53,200 nt of DNA, taken from NCBI GenBank assembly GCA_964489425.1, contig CAZAYP010000042.1, positions 1 to 53,200 on the forward strand. Direction: 5' to 3'. The position numbers and the translations under genes are program-made. The stretch comes from CAZAYP01 sp964489425 [NCBI: uncultured Verrucomicrobiota bacterium] (GTDB lineage Bacteria; Verrucomicrobiota; Kiritimatiellia; RZYC01). This document shows, one piece after another, positions 1 to 8,745 of the stretch. Each line of letters opens with the position of its first letter. Positions within the stretch are counted from its first letter, which is position 1. The notes below the pieces were generated by a model, which was not told the origin of the DNA, did not search any database, and saw only the letters and a list, made by a program, of their open reading frames with translations.

Positions 1-41
1 TCCTTGCCACGGCGCCCGTCCTCTGCAGGTGATCGTCGAGA

Positions 42-479
42 TCAGGATGTCTGAACCTTCAACCCCGCCTTGCGGGCCAGCGCCGCCTGCTTCACGTCGA
101 ACGTGTAGAAGTCTTTGACGCCTGCCGCGCAAGCCGCCGCCACGTGCAAAATATCCGTTGCGCGGGTTCCCATGGCCGCGGTGTGCGCCGCGCTCAAGGC
201 TTACGCTTCCGCAAAGACTTCCGCCCAGGCCACGGGCGTTTCTATGAGCATCCCGGCGCTGATGTCGATTTCTATATCACCAAACACGGCCTGACACTGT
301 TCGGGGGTTAGTGTCTTGCGAAACATCGCCAGCCGGAAGGCGTTGCGGAGCTCGTGCCGATGCAACGGGGTAAAAGCGAACGGCGTTTGGAGCACCACCC
401 CAACGGGCTGTGCCAAATGGCTGTTGGCGTCATGACCGTACAGGGAGAAAAGAAAACTGGTGTCCGCATAGGCTACCAT
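42..479 (-). pseudogene. PIN-domain toxin (VapC-like), interrupted by an in-frame TAA
   Basis: This is a PIN-domain ribonuclease of a type II toxin-antitoxin pair, which in this family cleaves RNA with a cluster of acidic residues. The frame opens with an ADTSF motif (Asp6) and has HELRNAF (Glu43), then meets a TAA at 201-203 (codon 93). The same frame continues without a break to a TGA at 42-44 and encodes the missing C-terminal half: GTRATDILHVAAA (Asp109) and FYTFD (Asp128). With the stop read through it would be about 145 residues, a normal PIN length. The truncated product would lack two of the four acidic residues and should be inactive. A C-to-T change of CAA to TAA is the simplest explanation; sequencing error or readthrough are alternatives. 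It overlaps the antitoxin stop by 7 bases. Confidence 0.8.
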
Positions 480-718
480 CGACTTTGCTCCCGTTCTTCC
501 AGGATGATGTTCGGCATAGGCTTGGCGTTGCCGAATATCTGCCGCGCCCGTTCCGTGAAGTTCGGCGCTTTAAAGGCCGGCGCCGGTTGAACGCGCGGCG
601 GGCAGATCCTGGCCACGGGCCGCGTCCGGTTCAGCACCGTGACTTCTTCGCCGGCGGCCACCCACGACAGCACGGTGCCGAAGTCGTTTCGAACCTGCCT
701 GATCGTTGCCGTTTTCAT
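473..718 (-). CDS. Phd/YefM-family antitoxin
   Basis: An 81-residue protein starting MKTATIRQVRNDFGTVLSWV and continuing with GEEVTVLNRTRPVARI, the N-terminal DNA-binding fold typical of Phd/YefM antitoxins. The C-terminal tail (about residues 45-81) is the part that normally wraps the toxin. It lies directly upstream of the PIN gene and overlaps it by 7 bases, the usual order for such pairs. These antitoxins repress their own promoter, and the upstream DNA has the 9-base imperfect palindrome GTGTTACAC at 731-739. Because the toxin gene is interrupted, the antitoxin may be an orphan here. The family assignment is clear; the exact subfamily is not. Confidence 0.85.
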   Translation of the reverse strand: MKTATIRQVRNDFGTVLSWVAAGEEVTVLNRTRPVARICPPRVQPAPAFKAPNFTERARQIFGNAKPMPNIILEEREQSRW

Positions 719-946
719 GATGTGGACATGGTGTTACACATTGGCGGTGGATGTCAACGTCAATGTGCGGTTCCCCCGTCGGCGATCCCCGGGAACGCCC
801 AGCGTCTGCCGGGCTGCAGCGGGCGCGCTGAACGTGGGCGGGTCCGCCCGGTAGGTTGGGGCAGATGCCGCCAAGGCCCACGCCCCAACCGCCGCCATGG
901 CCATGAGCCGCGCCGGTGCCGTTGCCATACCCCCGCCTGTTTCTCG
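719..946 (-). other. Gap with possible TA promoter/operator, a GC hairpin and a weak small ORF
   Basis: This interval lies between the glycosyltransferase stop and the antitoxin start. On the minus strand there are two overlapping -35-like hexamers, TTGACG (758-763) and TTGACA (752-757), but no convincing -10. GGGCGG-GT-CCGCCC at 836-849 is a short perfect inverted repeat that could fold after the glycosyltransferase gene. A 64-residue ORF (734-928) begins with a signal-peptide-like hydrophobic stretch, MAMAAVGAWALAASA, and is in the same frame as the glycosyltransferase after its TAA. I cannot show that it is translated. Confidence 0.3.
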
Positions 947-3034
947 TTACGGTCCCGCGGCCGCCGCGGCTGCCGCAGTCGCCGCCGGCCGGAACCGGCT
1001 GCCGATGATCGCGATCGCTTCTACGGGCGCCTTGCCCGCCCGCGCGGAAATCTGCAATTCGGCGCCTTCGATCGGAACCGCCAGCGGCGGCGTGGCCATG
1101 GACCACATCGCGCGCGTGGCCACGTTGGTTTGCAGCAGGTCCCGGCCCTGCCAGCTCACCGTGACCTGCGCATAAGGCGCCGGGCTGAAGACCACCGCCT
1201 GGATCGCCGCCTGGCCGGCGACCGGCGTGCCGCGCAGGTTGACCAGGCGCACCGTAGCGTCGGCGGCCGGCACCAGGTGGGCATACATCTCTTTGCCGAT
1301 CCCCGCGCAGCGCGCGCCGTTGTAAATAAAATAGATATCGTCTCCGGCGGCGCGCGCCAACCCCATGGCGTCCTGGGACGTGTTGTACCAGATGTCCTGA
1401 TCATCCGGGTTGCGGTCAGGATAGCCGGGCCGGTTGGGATCGAGATCCACGATCCAGATCCCGAGCTTCATGAGCCGCAGCACGGGCTCGTTGCGCAACT
1501 CCACTTTCCGCTGGTACATGACCGGGAGGTCCTCGCGGGTCACCTCGATAGCTTGCACGCAAGCCGATTCCGGGAACAGGCCCGCGACCCGCCGCTGGGC
1601 TGCCCGCTTGGCTGTCTCATACTCCACCCCGTTCTGGACGCCGTTCCAGGCGAAGGTGACCGTGGGGGTCAGTTCCGGCGTGGGGAAGTAGCCGGGCACG
1701 AACCGCAGGTCCCAGCCGCCGCACTCGAAGAAGTAGGGCGTCCCCGGCGCGAGGTTGGCGTTGAGCCACCGCGCCACGCCGCCGTAGTCGCGCGCCTTGG
1801 CCTGCACCCGGTACAGGTTCGGCAGGAACACCCCGGCATGCACGGCGATCAGCAGCCCGGCCAGGGTCCAGAAAATGGCGGTTTCGCGCCGGCGCGCGGC
1901 CGCCGACACGCGGCTCAGTCCCTGCGCCAGCGCCAGCAGCCCGCAAGTGAACAGCAGGTACACGCCGGGGGTGAGCGACGACAGGTAGCGCACCACGAAC
2001 TGCGTGCGCGCCGCGCTGTAGCCCAGCGCGCCCAGGCCGGCCAGGGTCATGACCACCACCATGCGGCCCACTGCCGGGCTGGGCGACCGGAGCCACAGCC
2101 AGGCCGCCCCGGCCAGCGCGCAGAGGGAGGCCAGGATGCCGGGCACCAGCCGGTTGCCGAGAAACATCTTGCCGAGCGTGATGTAGACCAGCTCCCAGGC
2201 CGACTTGCCGCTCGACCGCATGCCCGACTGCACGCCCTGGGTGGCCAGCTTGTAGAAGAACGGCGCCACCAGCAGCAGCGGCAGCAGCAACAGCAGCCCG
2301 ACGCCCGGCAGGTACCCGGGGATACGCGTTTTGTTCCGCAGCTTCCACGCCACGACGTAGCCCCAATGGGCCACGATGATCACCAGCAGGAACACCGTGG
2401 CGCTGATGTGCGCGTACGCCATGCCCGTGGCGCAGGCGGCCAGGCCCGCGCCGGTGCCGAATCCCAGCCGCTGCGCTCCGAGGATGCGCACATAAAAATA
2501 AAGCGTGGCCGTGGCAAAAAAGATCAGGGGCGCGTAGTAGTAGGCATCGCGCGCGTAGTACACGGGGAAGAAGAAGCAGCACAGCAGCAGCGCGGCTGCC
2601 AGCGGCGCGGGCCGCGGCAGCAGGCGCCGCGCCAGGCTGTAGAACACCGGCACGGTGAGCGCGCCCCACAGGGCCGCGGGCACGCGCTGCCAGAACGGAT
2701 CGACCGCCATGGCCGCCGGGTCCGCGCCCAGCAGGGCGCCCAGCCGCAGGAACAGGTTCTGGACGATTTCCGGCAGCGGCAGGTGGGTGATCATCAGGAT
2801 TTGGTCCCAGGCCTGCCGGAACACCTCGCCCGGGGTCTTGGGCAGGGCCGAGCGGCCCAGGAACAGGATCTCGTCGCACCACAGGTCCGCGCGGCCGAGG
2901 TACAGCAACCGCACCACCAGCGCCAGCGCGAACAGGCCCAGCCACATTTTCCACTCGGCGCGCGGCGCGCGCGCGGCGGGGGCGGCCGGCCGGGGAGCGG
3001 GCGCCGGGTCCGGCGGGCGTTTTTTACGGCCCAT
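947..3034 (-). CDS. GT-C fold membrane glycosyltransferase (family 39/83, ArnT/PMT-like)
   Basis: A 695-residue integral membrane protein. After a Pro/Ala-rich cytoplasmic N-terminus, the first membrane segment (about 31-46) is followed by an extracytoplasmic loop with RADLWCDEILFLG (Asp50, Asp54, Glu55), the acidic signature of GT-C glycosyltransferases that use polyprenyl-phosphate sugars. Further hydrophobic segments fill roughly residues 105-430. The C-terminal 250 residues are soluble and probably face the periplasm. The expected role is transfer of a sugar from a lipid carrier to a lipid or protein outside the cytoplasmic membrane; the acceptor cannot be told. Its ATG lies inside the end of asnB (11-base overlap), so the two are probably co-transcribed. 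Asparagine synthetase homologues beside glycosyltransferases are common in surface-polysaccharide loci. The C-terminus ends in an Ala run before TAA. Confidence 0.85.
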   Translation of the reverse strand: MGRKKRPPDPAPAPRPAAPAARAPRAEWKMWLGLFALALVVRLLYLGRADLWCDEILFLGRSALPKTPGEVFRQAWDQILMITHLPLPEIVQNLFLRLGALLGADPAAMAVDPFWQRVPAALWGALTVPVFYSLARRLLPRPAPLAAALLLCCFFFPVYYARDAYYYAPLIFFATATLYFYVRILGAQRLGFGTGAGLAACATGMAYAHISATVFLLVIIVAHWGYVVAWKLRNKTRIPGYLPGVGLLLLLPLLLVAPFFYKLATQGVQSGMRSSGKSAWELVYITLGKMFLGNRLVPGILASLCALAGAAWLWLRSPSPAVGRMVVVMTLAGLGALGYSAARTQFVVRYLSSLTPGVYLLFTCGLLALAQGLSRVSAAARRRETAIFWTLAGLLIAVHAGVFLPNLYRVQAKARDYGGVARWLNANLAPGTPYFFECGGWDLRFVPGYFPTPELTPTVTFAWNGVQNGVEYETAKRAAQRRVAGLFPESACVQAIEVTREDLPVMYQRKVELRNEPVLRLMKLGIWIVDLDPNRPGYPDRNPDDQDIWYNTSQDAMGLARAAGDDIYFIYNGARCAGIGKEMYAHLVPAADATVRLVNLRGTPVAGQAAIQAVVFSPAPYAQVTVSWQGRDLLQTNVATRAMWSMATPPLAVPIEGAELQISARAGKAPVEAIAIIGSRFRPAATAAAAAAAGP

Positions 3035-4913
3035 AGTTGTGCCTCCAGATCTGGAACGCCAGCAGGGTCCAGATCATCTTGCGGTAGTCGCGCCGCGCAG
3101 CGTAATGGTCGTCCAGCATCTGGCGCACGACCCGCGGGTCAAAGTACCCGTCGCGCCGCAGCATGGACTCGGAGCACAGTTCCTCCACCATGCTGCGCAG
3201 CGCGCCCGAGAGCCAGGTGGCCAGGGGGATCATGAAGCCGGCCTTGCGGCGCTTGATGATCCGCCGGGGCAGGAGCGGCGCCATGGCGCGCTTGAGGATG
3301 TACTTGGTGGTCGCGCCCTTGAGCTTGTAAATCGGGTCGATCGCCGCAGCCTGCTCCACCACCCGGTAGTCCAGGAACGGCGCGCGCACCTCGAGCGAGT
3401 TGGCCATGCTGGCGCGGTCCACCTTGACCAGGATGTCATCCTGCATGTACAGCTTCATGCACAGGTATTGCAGGCGCGCGAAATCGCGCACCAGGCCGCT
3501 CTGGCGCACGTAGTTGATGATGTCCTCGTACGGGTTCTGGTGCAGCAGGCGCGCGCGGAACTCGGGCGTGAACAGCTTCTTTTTCTGCTCGTTGCCGTAG
3601 CAGCCCATCCACAGGAAAAAACGGATTTCCGGCGAGATGCCCGCGCCCTTGAAAAACTGCTGCAGCAGGAACTCGAGGCTGGCGTACTTGTGCGACACCG
3701 GCAGCCGCCGCGCCCACCGCACCAAGGCATCGCGCCAGGTGACCGGCAGGATCGACAGCTTCTCCATCAGGTGGTGCGCCTGGAACGCGGGGTACCCGAT
3801 GTACAGCTCGTCGCCGCCGTCGCCGCCCAGCGCCACCTTGACCGACTGGGCCGTAAACTGCGAGAGCAGGTAGGTGGGCAGGATCGACGCGTCGCCGAAC
3901 GGCTCGTCCAGGATCTTCATCACCGTGGGCAGGATGTCGAGCGCGCGTTGGGCCGAGAGCACCTCGTGGTGGTGGGCGGTGTTGTAGAGCCGGGCCACCT
4001 CGCGGGCGTAGGGCGACTCGTCGTACGAAGACTCCTCGAACCCGATCGAGAACGTGTGCACCTGCCGGCCGCACTGCTGGGCGGCAAGGGCGGTGATGGC
4101 GCTGGAGTCGATCCCGCCGCTGAGGAACACGCCCACCGGCACATCGCTGCGCAGGCGGATCTTCACCGCGTGGCGCAGCAGGTCCAGCATCTCGGCGGCG
4201 CACTCGTCGACCGTGCCGGCGCTGATCGGGTTGTCCTCGATCGGGATGTCCCAGTAGGCGGCCTTGTCGCACGCGCCGCCGTTGAACGTCAGGTAGTAGC
4301 CGGGCTCCAGCTTGCGGATGTGCTGGAAAATGGTGTGCGGCGCAGGCACGTAATTATAGGTGAAGTATTTGCTGATCGACAGCGGGTTGATCTCGCGGCT
4401 GACGCCCGGGTACTGCAGCAGGGCTTTCAGCTCCGAGGCGAACACCAGGTCGCGGTCCAGGCAGCAGTAGTACAGCGGCTTCTTGCCCATGCGGTCGCGG
4501 GCCAGGTACAGCGCCTCCTCCTGCTGGTCCCAGATGGCGAAGGCGAACATGCCGTTGAACCGCGCCAGGGCCGCCCAGCGCTCGCGGACGAAGGAGTGCA
4601 GCAGGACCTCGGTGTCCGAGCGGGTGGTGAAGGTCACGCCCTGCGCCTCCAGGTCCTGGCGCAGCTCGACGTAGTTGTACAACTCGCCGTTGTACACGAT
4701 GTGGTAGCGCCCGTCCGGCGTGGACATGGGCTGGCCGCCCCCCTCGAGATCGATGATGCTCAGGCGCCGGTGGCCCAGGGCCACCGCCGGCGTAAGGTAG
4801 TAGCCCTCGCCGTCCGGGCCGCGCGGGGTGAGCGTGGCCGTCATCTTGCGCAGCACGGCCTCCGCATCGAACGCCGGCTGCGCGCGCATGGTAAATCCGC
4901 TGATGCCGCACAT
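3024..4913 (-). CDS. asnB: Asparagine synthase (glutamine-hydrolysing)
   Basis: A 629-residue class II glutamine amidotransferase making asparagine from aspartate, ATP and glutamine, or an amidotransferase of the same family acting on a cell-surface precursor. The start MCGISGF gives the catalytic N-terminal cysteine after Met removal. The glutaminase domain (about 1-200) has the usual RLSIIDLEGGGQPM and YNGELYNY motifs. The synthetase domain has the PP-loop SGGIDSS at 265-271 and LGGDGGDEL further on. Length is normal for the family. The downstream glycosyltransferase starts inside its last codons, so it may act in a surface-glycan locus rather than in amino-acid supply. A -35/-10 pair sits so close to the ATG that the mRNA is probably leaderless. 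Confidence 0.96.
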   Translation of the reverse strand: MCGISGFTMRAQPAFDAEAVLRKMTATLTPRGPDGEGYYLTPAVALGHRRLSIIDLEGGGQPMSTPDGRYHIVYNGELYNYVELRQDLEAQGVTFTTRSDTEVLLHSFVRERWAALARFNGMFAFAIWDQQEEALYLARDRMGKKPLYYCCLDRDLVFASELKALLQYPGVSREINPLSISKYFTYNYVPAPHTIFQHIRKLEPGYYLTFNGGACDKAAYWDIPIEDNPISAGTVDECAAEMLDLLRHAVKIRLRSDVPVGVFLSGGIDSSAITALAAQQCGRQVHTFSIGFEESSYDESPYAREVARLYNTAHHHEVLSAQRALDILPTVMKILDEPFGDASILPTYLLSQFTAQSVKVALGGDGGDELYIGYPAFQAHHLMEKLSILPVTWRDALVRWARRLPVSHKYASLEFLLQQFFKGAGISPEIRFFLWMGCYGNEQKKKLFTPEFRARLLHQNPYEDIINYVRQSGLVRDFARLQYLCMKLYMQDDILVKVDRASMANSLEVRAPFLDYRVVEQAAAIDPIYKLKGATTKYILKRAMAPLLPRRIIKRRKAGFMIPLATWLSGALRSMVEELCSESMLRRDGYFDPRVVRQMLDDHYAARRDYRKMIWTLLAFQIWRHNYGP

Positions 4914-4919
4914 GAATGC

Positions 4920-4948
4920 AGCTTATGCCAGATCCCGCCGGGGGTCAA
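4920..4948 (-). promoter_or_regulatory. Putative leaderless promoter of asnB
   Basis: On the minus strand TTGACC (4943-4948) is followed after exactly 17 bases by TAAGCT (4920-4925), and the asnB ATG begins 6 bases further on. A start site 6-7 bases below the -10 would fall on the ATG, giving a leaderless mRNA; no Shine-Dalgarno could fit. The TAnnnT -10 just upstream of the start codon is the form known from leaderless genes in Deinococcus and others. Confidence 0.5.
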
Positions 4949-5013
4949 AGCCCGAAATGGCCCGGTGATCAGGCTCGACGCCGCCCCGGCGGCCGGGTAC
5001 AACCGAGACGATC

Positions 5014-5874
5014 ATGAGCGGCGAACCCACGGCGGTGTTGTTGGTGTCGTGCCCGGACCGGCAGGGGGTGGTGGCCGCGCTGTCGGCGTTCGTCTACCAG
5101 CGCCACGGCAACATCCTGCACCTGGACCAGCACGTGGACCTGGAGGGCAATGTATTCTTCGCGCGCCTGGAATGGAGCCTGGCGGCGTGTACCCTGGCGC
5201 GTGAACAATGGACCCGGGACCTGGAGGCGCTGGCCGCGGAGTTCGGCATGTGCTGGTCCATTTTCTTCAGCGACCTGCGCCCGCGCATGGCGATCTTCGT
5301 CACCCGCGAGGCGCACTGCCTGCACGACATGCTGGCGCGGCACGACGCCGGCGAGTGGCAGGTGGACATTCCCCTGGTCATCAGCAACCACGAGCACCTG
5401 CAGCCCGTGGCCGCGCGCATGGGGATCCCGTTCCACGTGTTCCCGGTCACCGCGGACAACCAGCGCGAGCAGGAGGCGCGCGAGCTGGACCTGCTGGCCG
5501 CGCACCGGGTGGACCTGGTGGTGCTGGCGCGCTACATGCGCGTCTTGTCCGGCGACTTCATCCGGCACTACCCGGACCGGATCATCAACATTCACCACTC
5601 GTTCCTCCCGGCCTTTCCGGGGGCCAAGCCCTACCACTCGGCGCACGCGCGCGGGGTGAAGATCATCGGCGCCACCAGCCATTACGTGACCGCGGCGTTG
5701 GACGACGGCCCGATCATCGAGCAGGACGTGATCCGCGTTTCGCACCGCCACGCGGTGGCGGACCTGGTCCGGCACGGCAAAGACCTGGAGAAGATCGTCC
5801 TGGCGCGCGCGGTGTACTGGCACCTGGCCCACCGGATCCTGGTCTACAACCACAAGACCGTGGTCTTCGACTGA
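5014..5874 (+). CDS. purU: Formyltetrahydrofolate deformylase
   Basis: A 286-residue enzyme that hydrolyses 10-formyl-THF to formate and THF, balancing the one-carbon pool in the cytoplasm. An N-terminal ACT domain (about 6-80; LLVSCPDRQGVVAALSAFVY) precedes the formyltransferase domain (about 90-286). The catalytic triad of the PurN/PurU fold is visible: Asn192 and His194 in NIHHSFLP, and Asp230 in ALDDGPIIEQD. The motif LARYMRVLS and the loop FPGAKPYHSAHARGVKIIG are also typical. Length matches the family. It stands alone, divergent from asnB and convergent with the kinase gene that follows, with a 20-base palindrome between the two stops. Confidence 0.97.
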   Translation: MSGEPTAVLLVSCPDRQGVVAALSAFVYQRHGNILHLDQHVDLEGNVFFARLEWSLAACTLAREQWTRDLEALAAEFGMCWSIFFSDLRPRMAIFVTREAHCLHDMLARHDAGEWQVDIPLVISNHEHLQPVAARMGIPFHVFPVTADNQREQEARELDLLAAHRVDLVVLARYMRVLSGDFIRHYPDRIINIHHSFLPAFPGAKPYHSAHARGVKIIGATSHYVTAALDDGPIIEQDVIRVSHRHAVADLVRHGKDLEKIVLARAVYWHLAHRILVYNHKTVVFD

Positions 5875-5876
5875 CC

Positions 5877-5896
5877 CCCGGCGGCGCGCCGCCGGG
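5877..5896. terminator. Perfect 20-base palindrome between convergent genes
   Basis: CCCGGCGGCGCGCCGCCGGG is a perfect inverted repeat with 10-base arms. It lies in the 26 bases between the purU stop (5874) and the stop of the minus-strand kinase (5901), so it could act as a bidirectional terminator hairpin. There is no T-run on either side, so its strength as an intrinsic terminator is uncertain. Confidence 0.45.
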
Positions 5897-5900
5897 CCCG

Positions 5901-7856
5901 TCACAAGTCCGGGGCGGCGGGGCCGGGCGCGAGGCGCCAGGCCGGTGTAAGCGGGAACCGGCAAGCGATCACCGTGCCCTTGCCGGCCACCCCGCGGATC
6001 ACCAGGCGGCCGGCGATCATGCGCGCACGCGTGCGCATGATCCGCAGCCCCATGCCCCGCTGCCGGGCGTTGGCGGACAAAATGCCGTGGCCGTTGTCGC
6101 GGATGGCCAGGCTGGCCTCGTCCCCGCGTTTTTTCAGGAGGATACGGACCTGCGTGGATCGGCCGTGGCGGATGGCGTTGTTGACCGCTTCCTGGGCGAT
6201 GCGGAACAGGTGCAGCGCCGCCGCGTGGTCGCGCACCACCACCGGCCCGGTATTCTTGAAAATGCAGGCCACCCCGAACATGGCCTGCGTGTGCTGCGCA
6301 AGGTTTTCGAGGGCCACGTGCAAGCCTTCCTCGTGAATCGAGACCGGATTGAGGCCCATGGCCAGGCCGTGGGCCTCGCGGATGGCCATGTTCACCAGCG
6401 CGCCGATCTCCGCCGCGGTGGCGGTTTCCGGCCGGCCCTGGGCGAGCAGTTGCTGCTCCAGGATCTTGACGCGGAACGCCAGCGCGGTCAGGTGCTGGCC
6501 CAGGCTGTCGTGCAGGTCCTGGCCGATGCGGCGCTGCTCGCGGCCGGCGATTTCCAGCATGGCCTGCTGCAGCTCGTGGCGCTCGAGAAACGAGCCGATC
6601 ATGCTGGCCGTGGTGCGCAGCAGGTGCAGGTCGTCGGTCGTCCACAACCGCAGCTCGCGCGTGTCCAGCAGGCCGAGGAACCCATGCCAGGCGCCGCCCA
6701 CGGTCACCGGCATGGCCAGCACCGCCTGCACCCCGCGCTCCTGCAGGAACGCCTGCTCCTCGGCCGGCAGGTCCGGCGCCTGGCCCATGATCGGCTGGCC
6801 GCGCGCCAGTTGCTCTTCCCAGCGCGCGAACACCGGCCGGTACGGCTGGCGCGCCGGCCACGCGCGGCGCCGCCCGCGCGGCAGGCCCGCGGCGGCCAGC
6901 TCGATCAGCGGATGCAGGTCCGGACCCGCCGTGCCGTGCATCCGGTTTTCGACCAGGGCGATGTGCGAGGCGCCGGTCACCTTCAGCAGGATTTGCAGGG
7001 CGTCGCGCAAGGCCTCGTCGTTTTCCTCGTGGGCCAGCAGCACTTGGGAGCAGGCGGACAGGGCCTCCTCGTAGCGCAGGTGGCGCGCCAGGGCGTCCAT
7101 CCAGTCGCGCCGCTCGGTCACGTCGAGGACCAGCCCCTGGTAATGGGTGATGCGGCCGGCCGCGTCGCGGCGGATCCAGGTGCGGTCGTCGATCCAGCGC
7201 ACGCGGCCGTCGCGGGTCCGCAGGCGGTAGTCGCGCACGAACGTCTCCGCCTGGGCGCGGCCGTAGTAGTCGGCCTCGGTCTGGAACCGCTCGGCGTCAT
7301 CGGGATGCAGCAGGTCCTGGAACGTCACCGCGCCGGAGTAGAACTCCTCGGGCAGGTAGCCGAACTGGCGGATGTTCTCGGAGACGTTTTCCACCGGCCA
7401 GCCGGGCGCCGCCCGCCACAGGAACGCCACCGAGGGGCTCTGGTTGACGATCTGCAGCAGCTCGCGGCTTTTCTGGAGCATGGTCCGCAGCGCCTGTTCC
7501 GCCTTGCGGCGCTCGATGGCGTGCTGCAGGGCGCGCCGCAGCGCCGGGCCCGTGGCCCGCGGGCCGGCCAGGCAATCCTGGGCGCCGGCCCGCAGCGCCG
7601 CGCGGGCCAGGGACTCGTCCTCGCCGTCGGCCAAAACCACCAGCGGCGCCTGCGCGGCCAGGGCCGCCAGCGCCGCGGCATCCGCCGCGTCCGGGGCGGG
7701 GCGCCAGAGGACGACGTCCACGCCGCCCTGCGCCAGGCGGGCCAGCGCCGCCGCGGGATCCGCCACGGTCGCCAGCTGGCCAACGGCCAACTCGCGCAGG
7801 AGCGCCGCAACCCGCGCCGCCTCGTCGGACGGGGCCGCCACCAGCAGGATGTTCAT
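5901..7856 (-). CDS. NarL-type sensor histidine kinase (pseudo-receiver, PAS, GAF, HisKA_3, HATPase)
   Basis: A 651-residue soluble sensor kinase. An open frame extends further upstream, but the true start is the ATG at 7854-7856 (MNILLVAAPSD), which forms an ATGA overlap with the upstream methyltransferase stop. Domains: a receiver-like fold (1-125) whose phosphoacceptor position reads DVVLWRPAPD, so it lacks the usual Asp-Leu-x-Pro signature; a PAS domain (about 140-270, with LHPDDAERF); a GAF domain (about 285-430); HisKA_3 with EQRRIGQDLHDSLGQ (His449); and a HATPase ending GMGLRIMRTRARMIAG. HisKA_3 kinases normally pair with NarL/LuxR-type regulators. None is adjacent; the regulator at 18569-19216 is the only one of that type here, so the pairing is a guess. 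No membrane segment is seen. Confidence 0.9.
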   Translation of the reverse strand: MNILLVAAPSDEAARVAALLRELAVGQLATVADPAAALARLAQGGVDVVLWRPAPDAADAAALAALAAQAPLVVLADGEDESLARAALRAGAQDCLAGPRATGPALRRALQHAIERRKAEQALRTMLQKSRELLQIVNQSPSVAFLWRAAPGWPVENVSENIRQFGYLPEEFYSGAVTFQDLLHPDDAERFQTEADYYGRAQAETFVRDYRLRTRDGRVRWIDDRTWIRRDAAGRITHYQGLVLDVTERRDWMDALARHLRYEEALSACSQVLLAHEENDEALRDALQILLKVTGASHIALVENRMHGTAGPDLHPLIELAAAGLPRGRRRAWPARQPYRPVFARWEEQLARGQPIMGQAPDLPAEEQAFLQERGVQAVLAMPVTVGGAWHGFLGLLDTRELRLWTTDDLHLLRTTASMIGSFLERHELQQAMLEIAGREQRRIGQDLHDSLGQHLTALAFRVKILEQQLLAQGRPETATAAEIGALVNMAIREAHGLAMGLNPVSIHEEGLHVALENLAQHTQAMFGVACIFKNTGPVVVRDHAAALHLFRIAQEAVNNAIRHGRSTQVRILLKKRGDEASLAIRDNGHGILSANARQRGMGLRIMRTRARMIAGRLVIRGVAGKGTVIACRFPLTPAWRLAPGPAAPDL

Positions 7857-8641
7857 GCGCCGTCGGCCCCGCGGGTCTTGAGATCCTGGTACGCGTTCAC
7901 GAACCACTGGGTCTGGCGCGCCATCCCCATGAGGATCTTCACGTCCGCCTCGGTCAGCGGGCCGCGTGACAGGATGCGGCGCAGGCCCAGCATCATGTGG
8001 TCCGCCTTGTCCTCTTTCATGAACCCGATCGCCAGCAGCGTGTCGCGCCACATGGCGAACATGCGCTCGCGGGTGCGCGCCGCGGCTTCCGGCGCCTTCT
8101 CGACAGCCGCCCCGTCAAACGCGCCGGCCGCCAGGAACAGCTCGTAGCAGCAGACCATGACCGCGTGCGACAGGTTGAGCGACTCGTACTTGCGGCTGGA
8201 CGGGATCTGGACGATCTGGGTGCAGGCGGCGATGTGCTCGTTGCTCAGGCCCTTGTCCTCGGGCCCGAACACGAGCGCCACGCGGCCGGCGGCAGCGGCG
8301 GCGAGGAGGCGCGGCGCCCACTCGCGCGGCGACTTGGCGTGGCTGCGGTACAGGCCGCGCCGCGCCGAGGTGCCGGCCACCAGGCCGCAGTCGGCCACGG
8401 CCTCGGGCAGGGTGGCGTATTCCTTGCGGCGCTCGAAGATCTCCCAGGCATGGCAGGCGCGCTGGCGCGCCGCAGCCTGGTCCAGGTCCGGGCGGGGTTC
8501 GGCGATGGCGAGGCGGCTGATGCCCATGTTCTTCATGGCCCGGCAGACAGCGCCCACGTTGGCCCCGTAGATGGGATTCACCAGCACCACCTTGATGTTG
8601 TTCAGAGGGTTGGCCACGTTGTCCGCGCTCCGTGGCTCCAT
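7853..8641 (-). CDS. TrmJ-like RNA 2'-O-methyltransferase (SPOUT family)
   Basis: A 262-residue SAM-dependent methyltransferase of the SpoU/TrmH class of SPOUT enzymes. The N-terminus VVLVNPIYGANVGAVCRAMKN is the TrmJ motif 1. The knot region shows VALVFGPEDKGLSNEHI and IPSSRKYESLNLSHAVMV, which bind SAM and the target ribose. TrmJ proteins methylate position 32 of tRNAs; its distinct C-terminal tail is present but short. The start at 8641 is the first Met; a slightly later start is possible because the first dozen residues are not conserved. Its TGA overlaps the ATG of the downstream kinase by 4 bases, so the two are translationally coupled although no functional link is known. Confidence 0.88.
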   Translation of the reverse strand: MEPRSADNVANPLNNIKVVLVNPIYGANVGAVCRAMKNMGISRLAIAEPRPDLDQAAARQRACHAWEIFERRKEYATLPEAVADCGLVAGTSARRGLYRSHAKSPREWAPRLLAAAAAGRVALVFGPEDKGLSNEHIAACTQIVQIPSSRKYESLNLSHAVMVCCYELFLAAGAFDGAAVEKAPEAAARTRERMFAMWRDTLLAIGFMKEDKADHMMLGLRRILSRGPLTEADVKILMGMARQTQWFVNAYQDLKTRGADGA

Positions 8642-8745
8642 ACCCTACACCCGGCGGCGGCATTCCACAAGCCGGAGGACGACCGCAGTTCTCTTGCGCC
8701 GGCCAACCACCCACGCGCTGACGCGCGCGGCCACATGTGGCGGTC

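Noticed and set aside
410-8147. Long plus-strand frames (410-3235, 2655-5204, 5208-8147)
   Set aside because: They lie over the glycosyltransferase, asnB, purU and kinase genes and show only Arg/His/Gln-rich antisense or out-of-frame composition.
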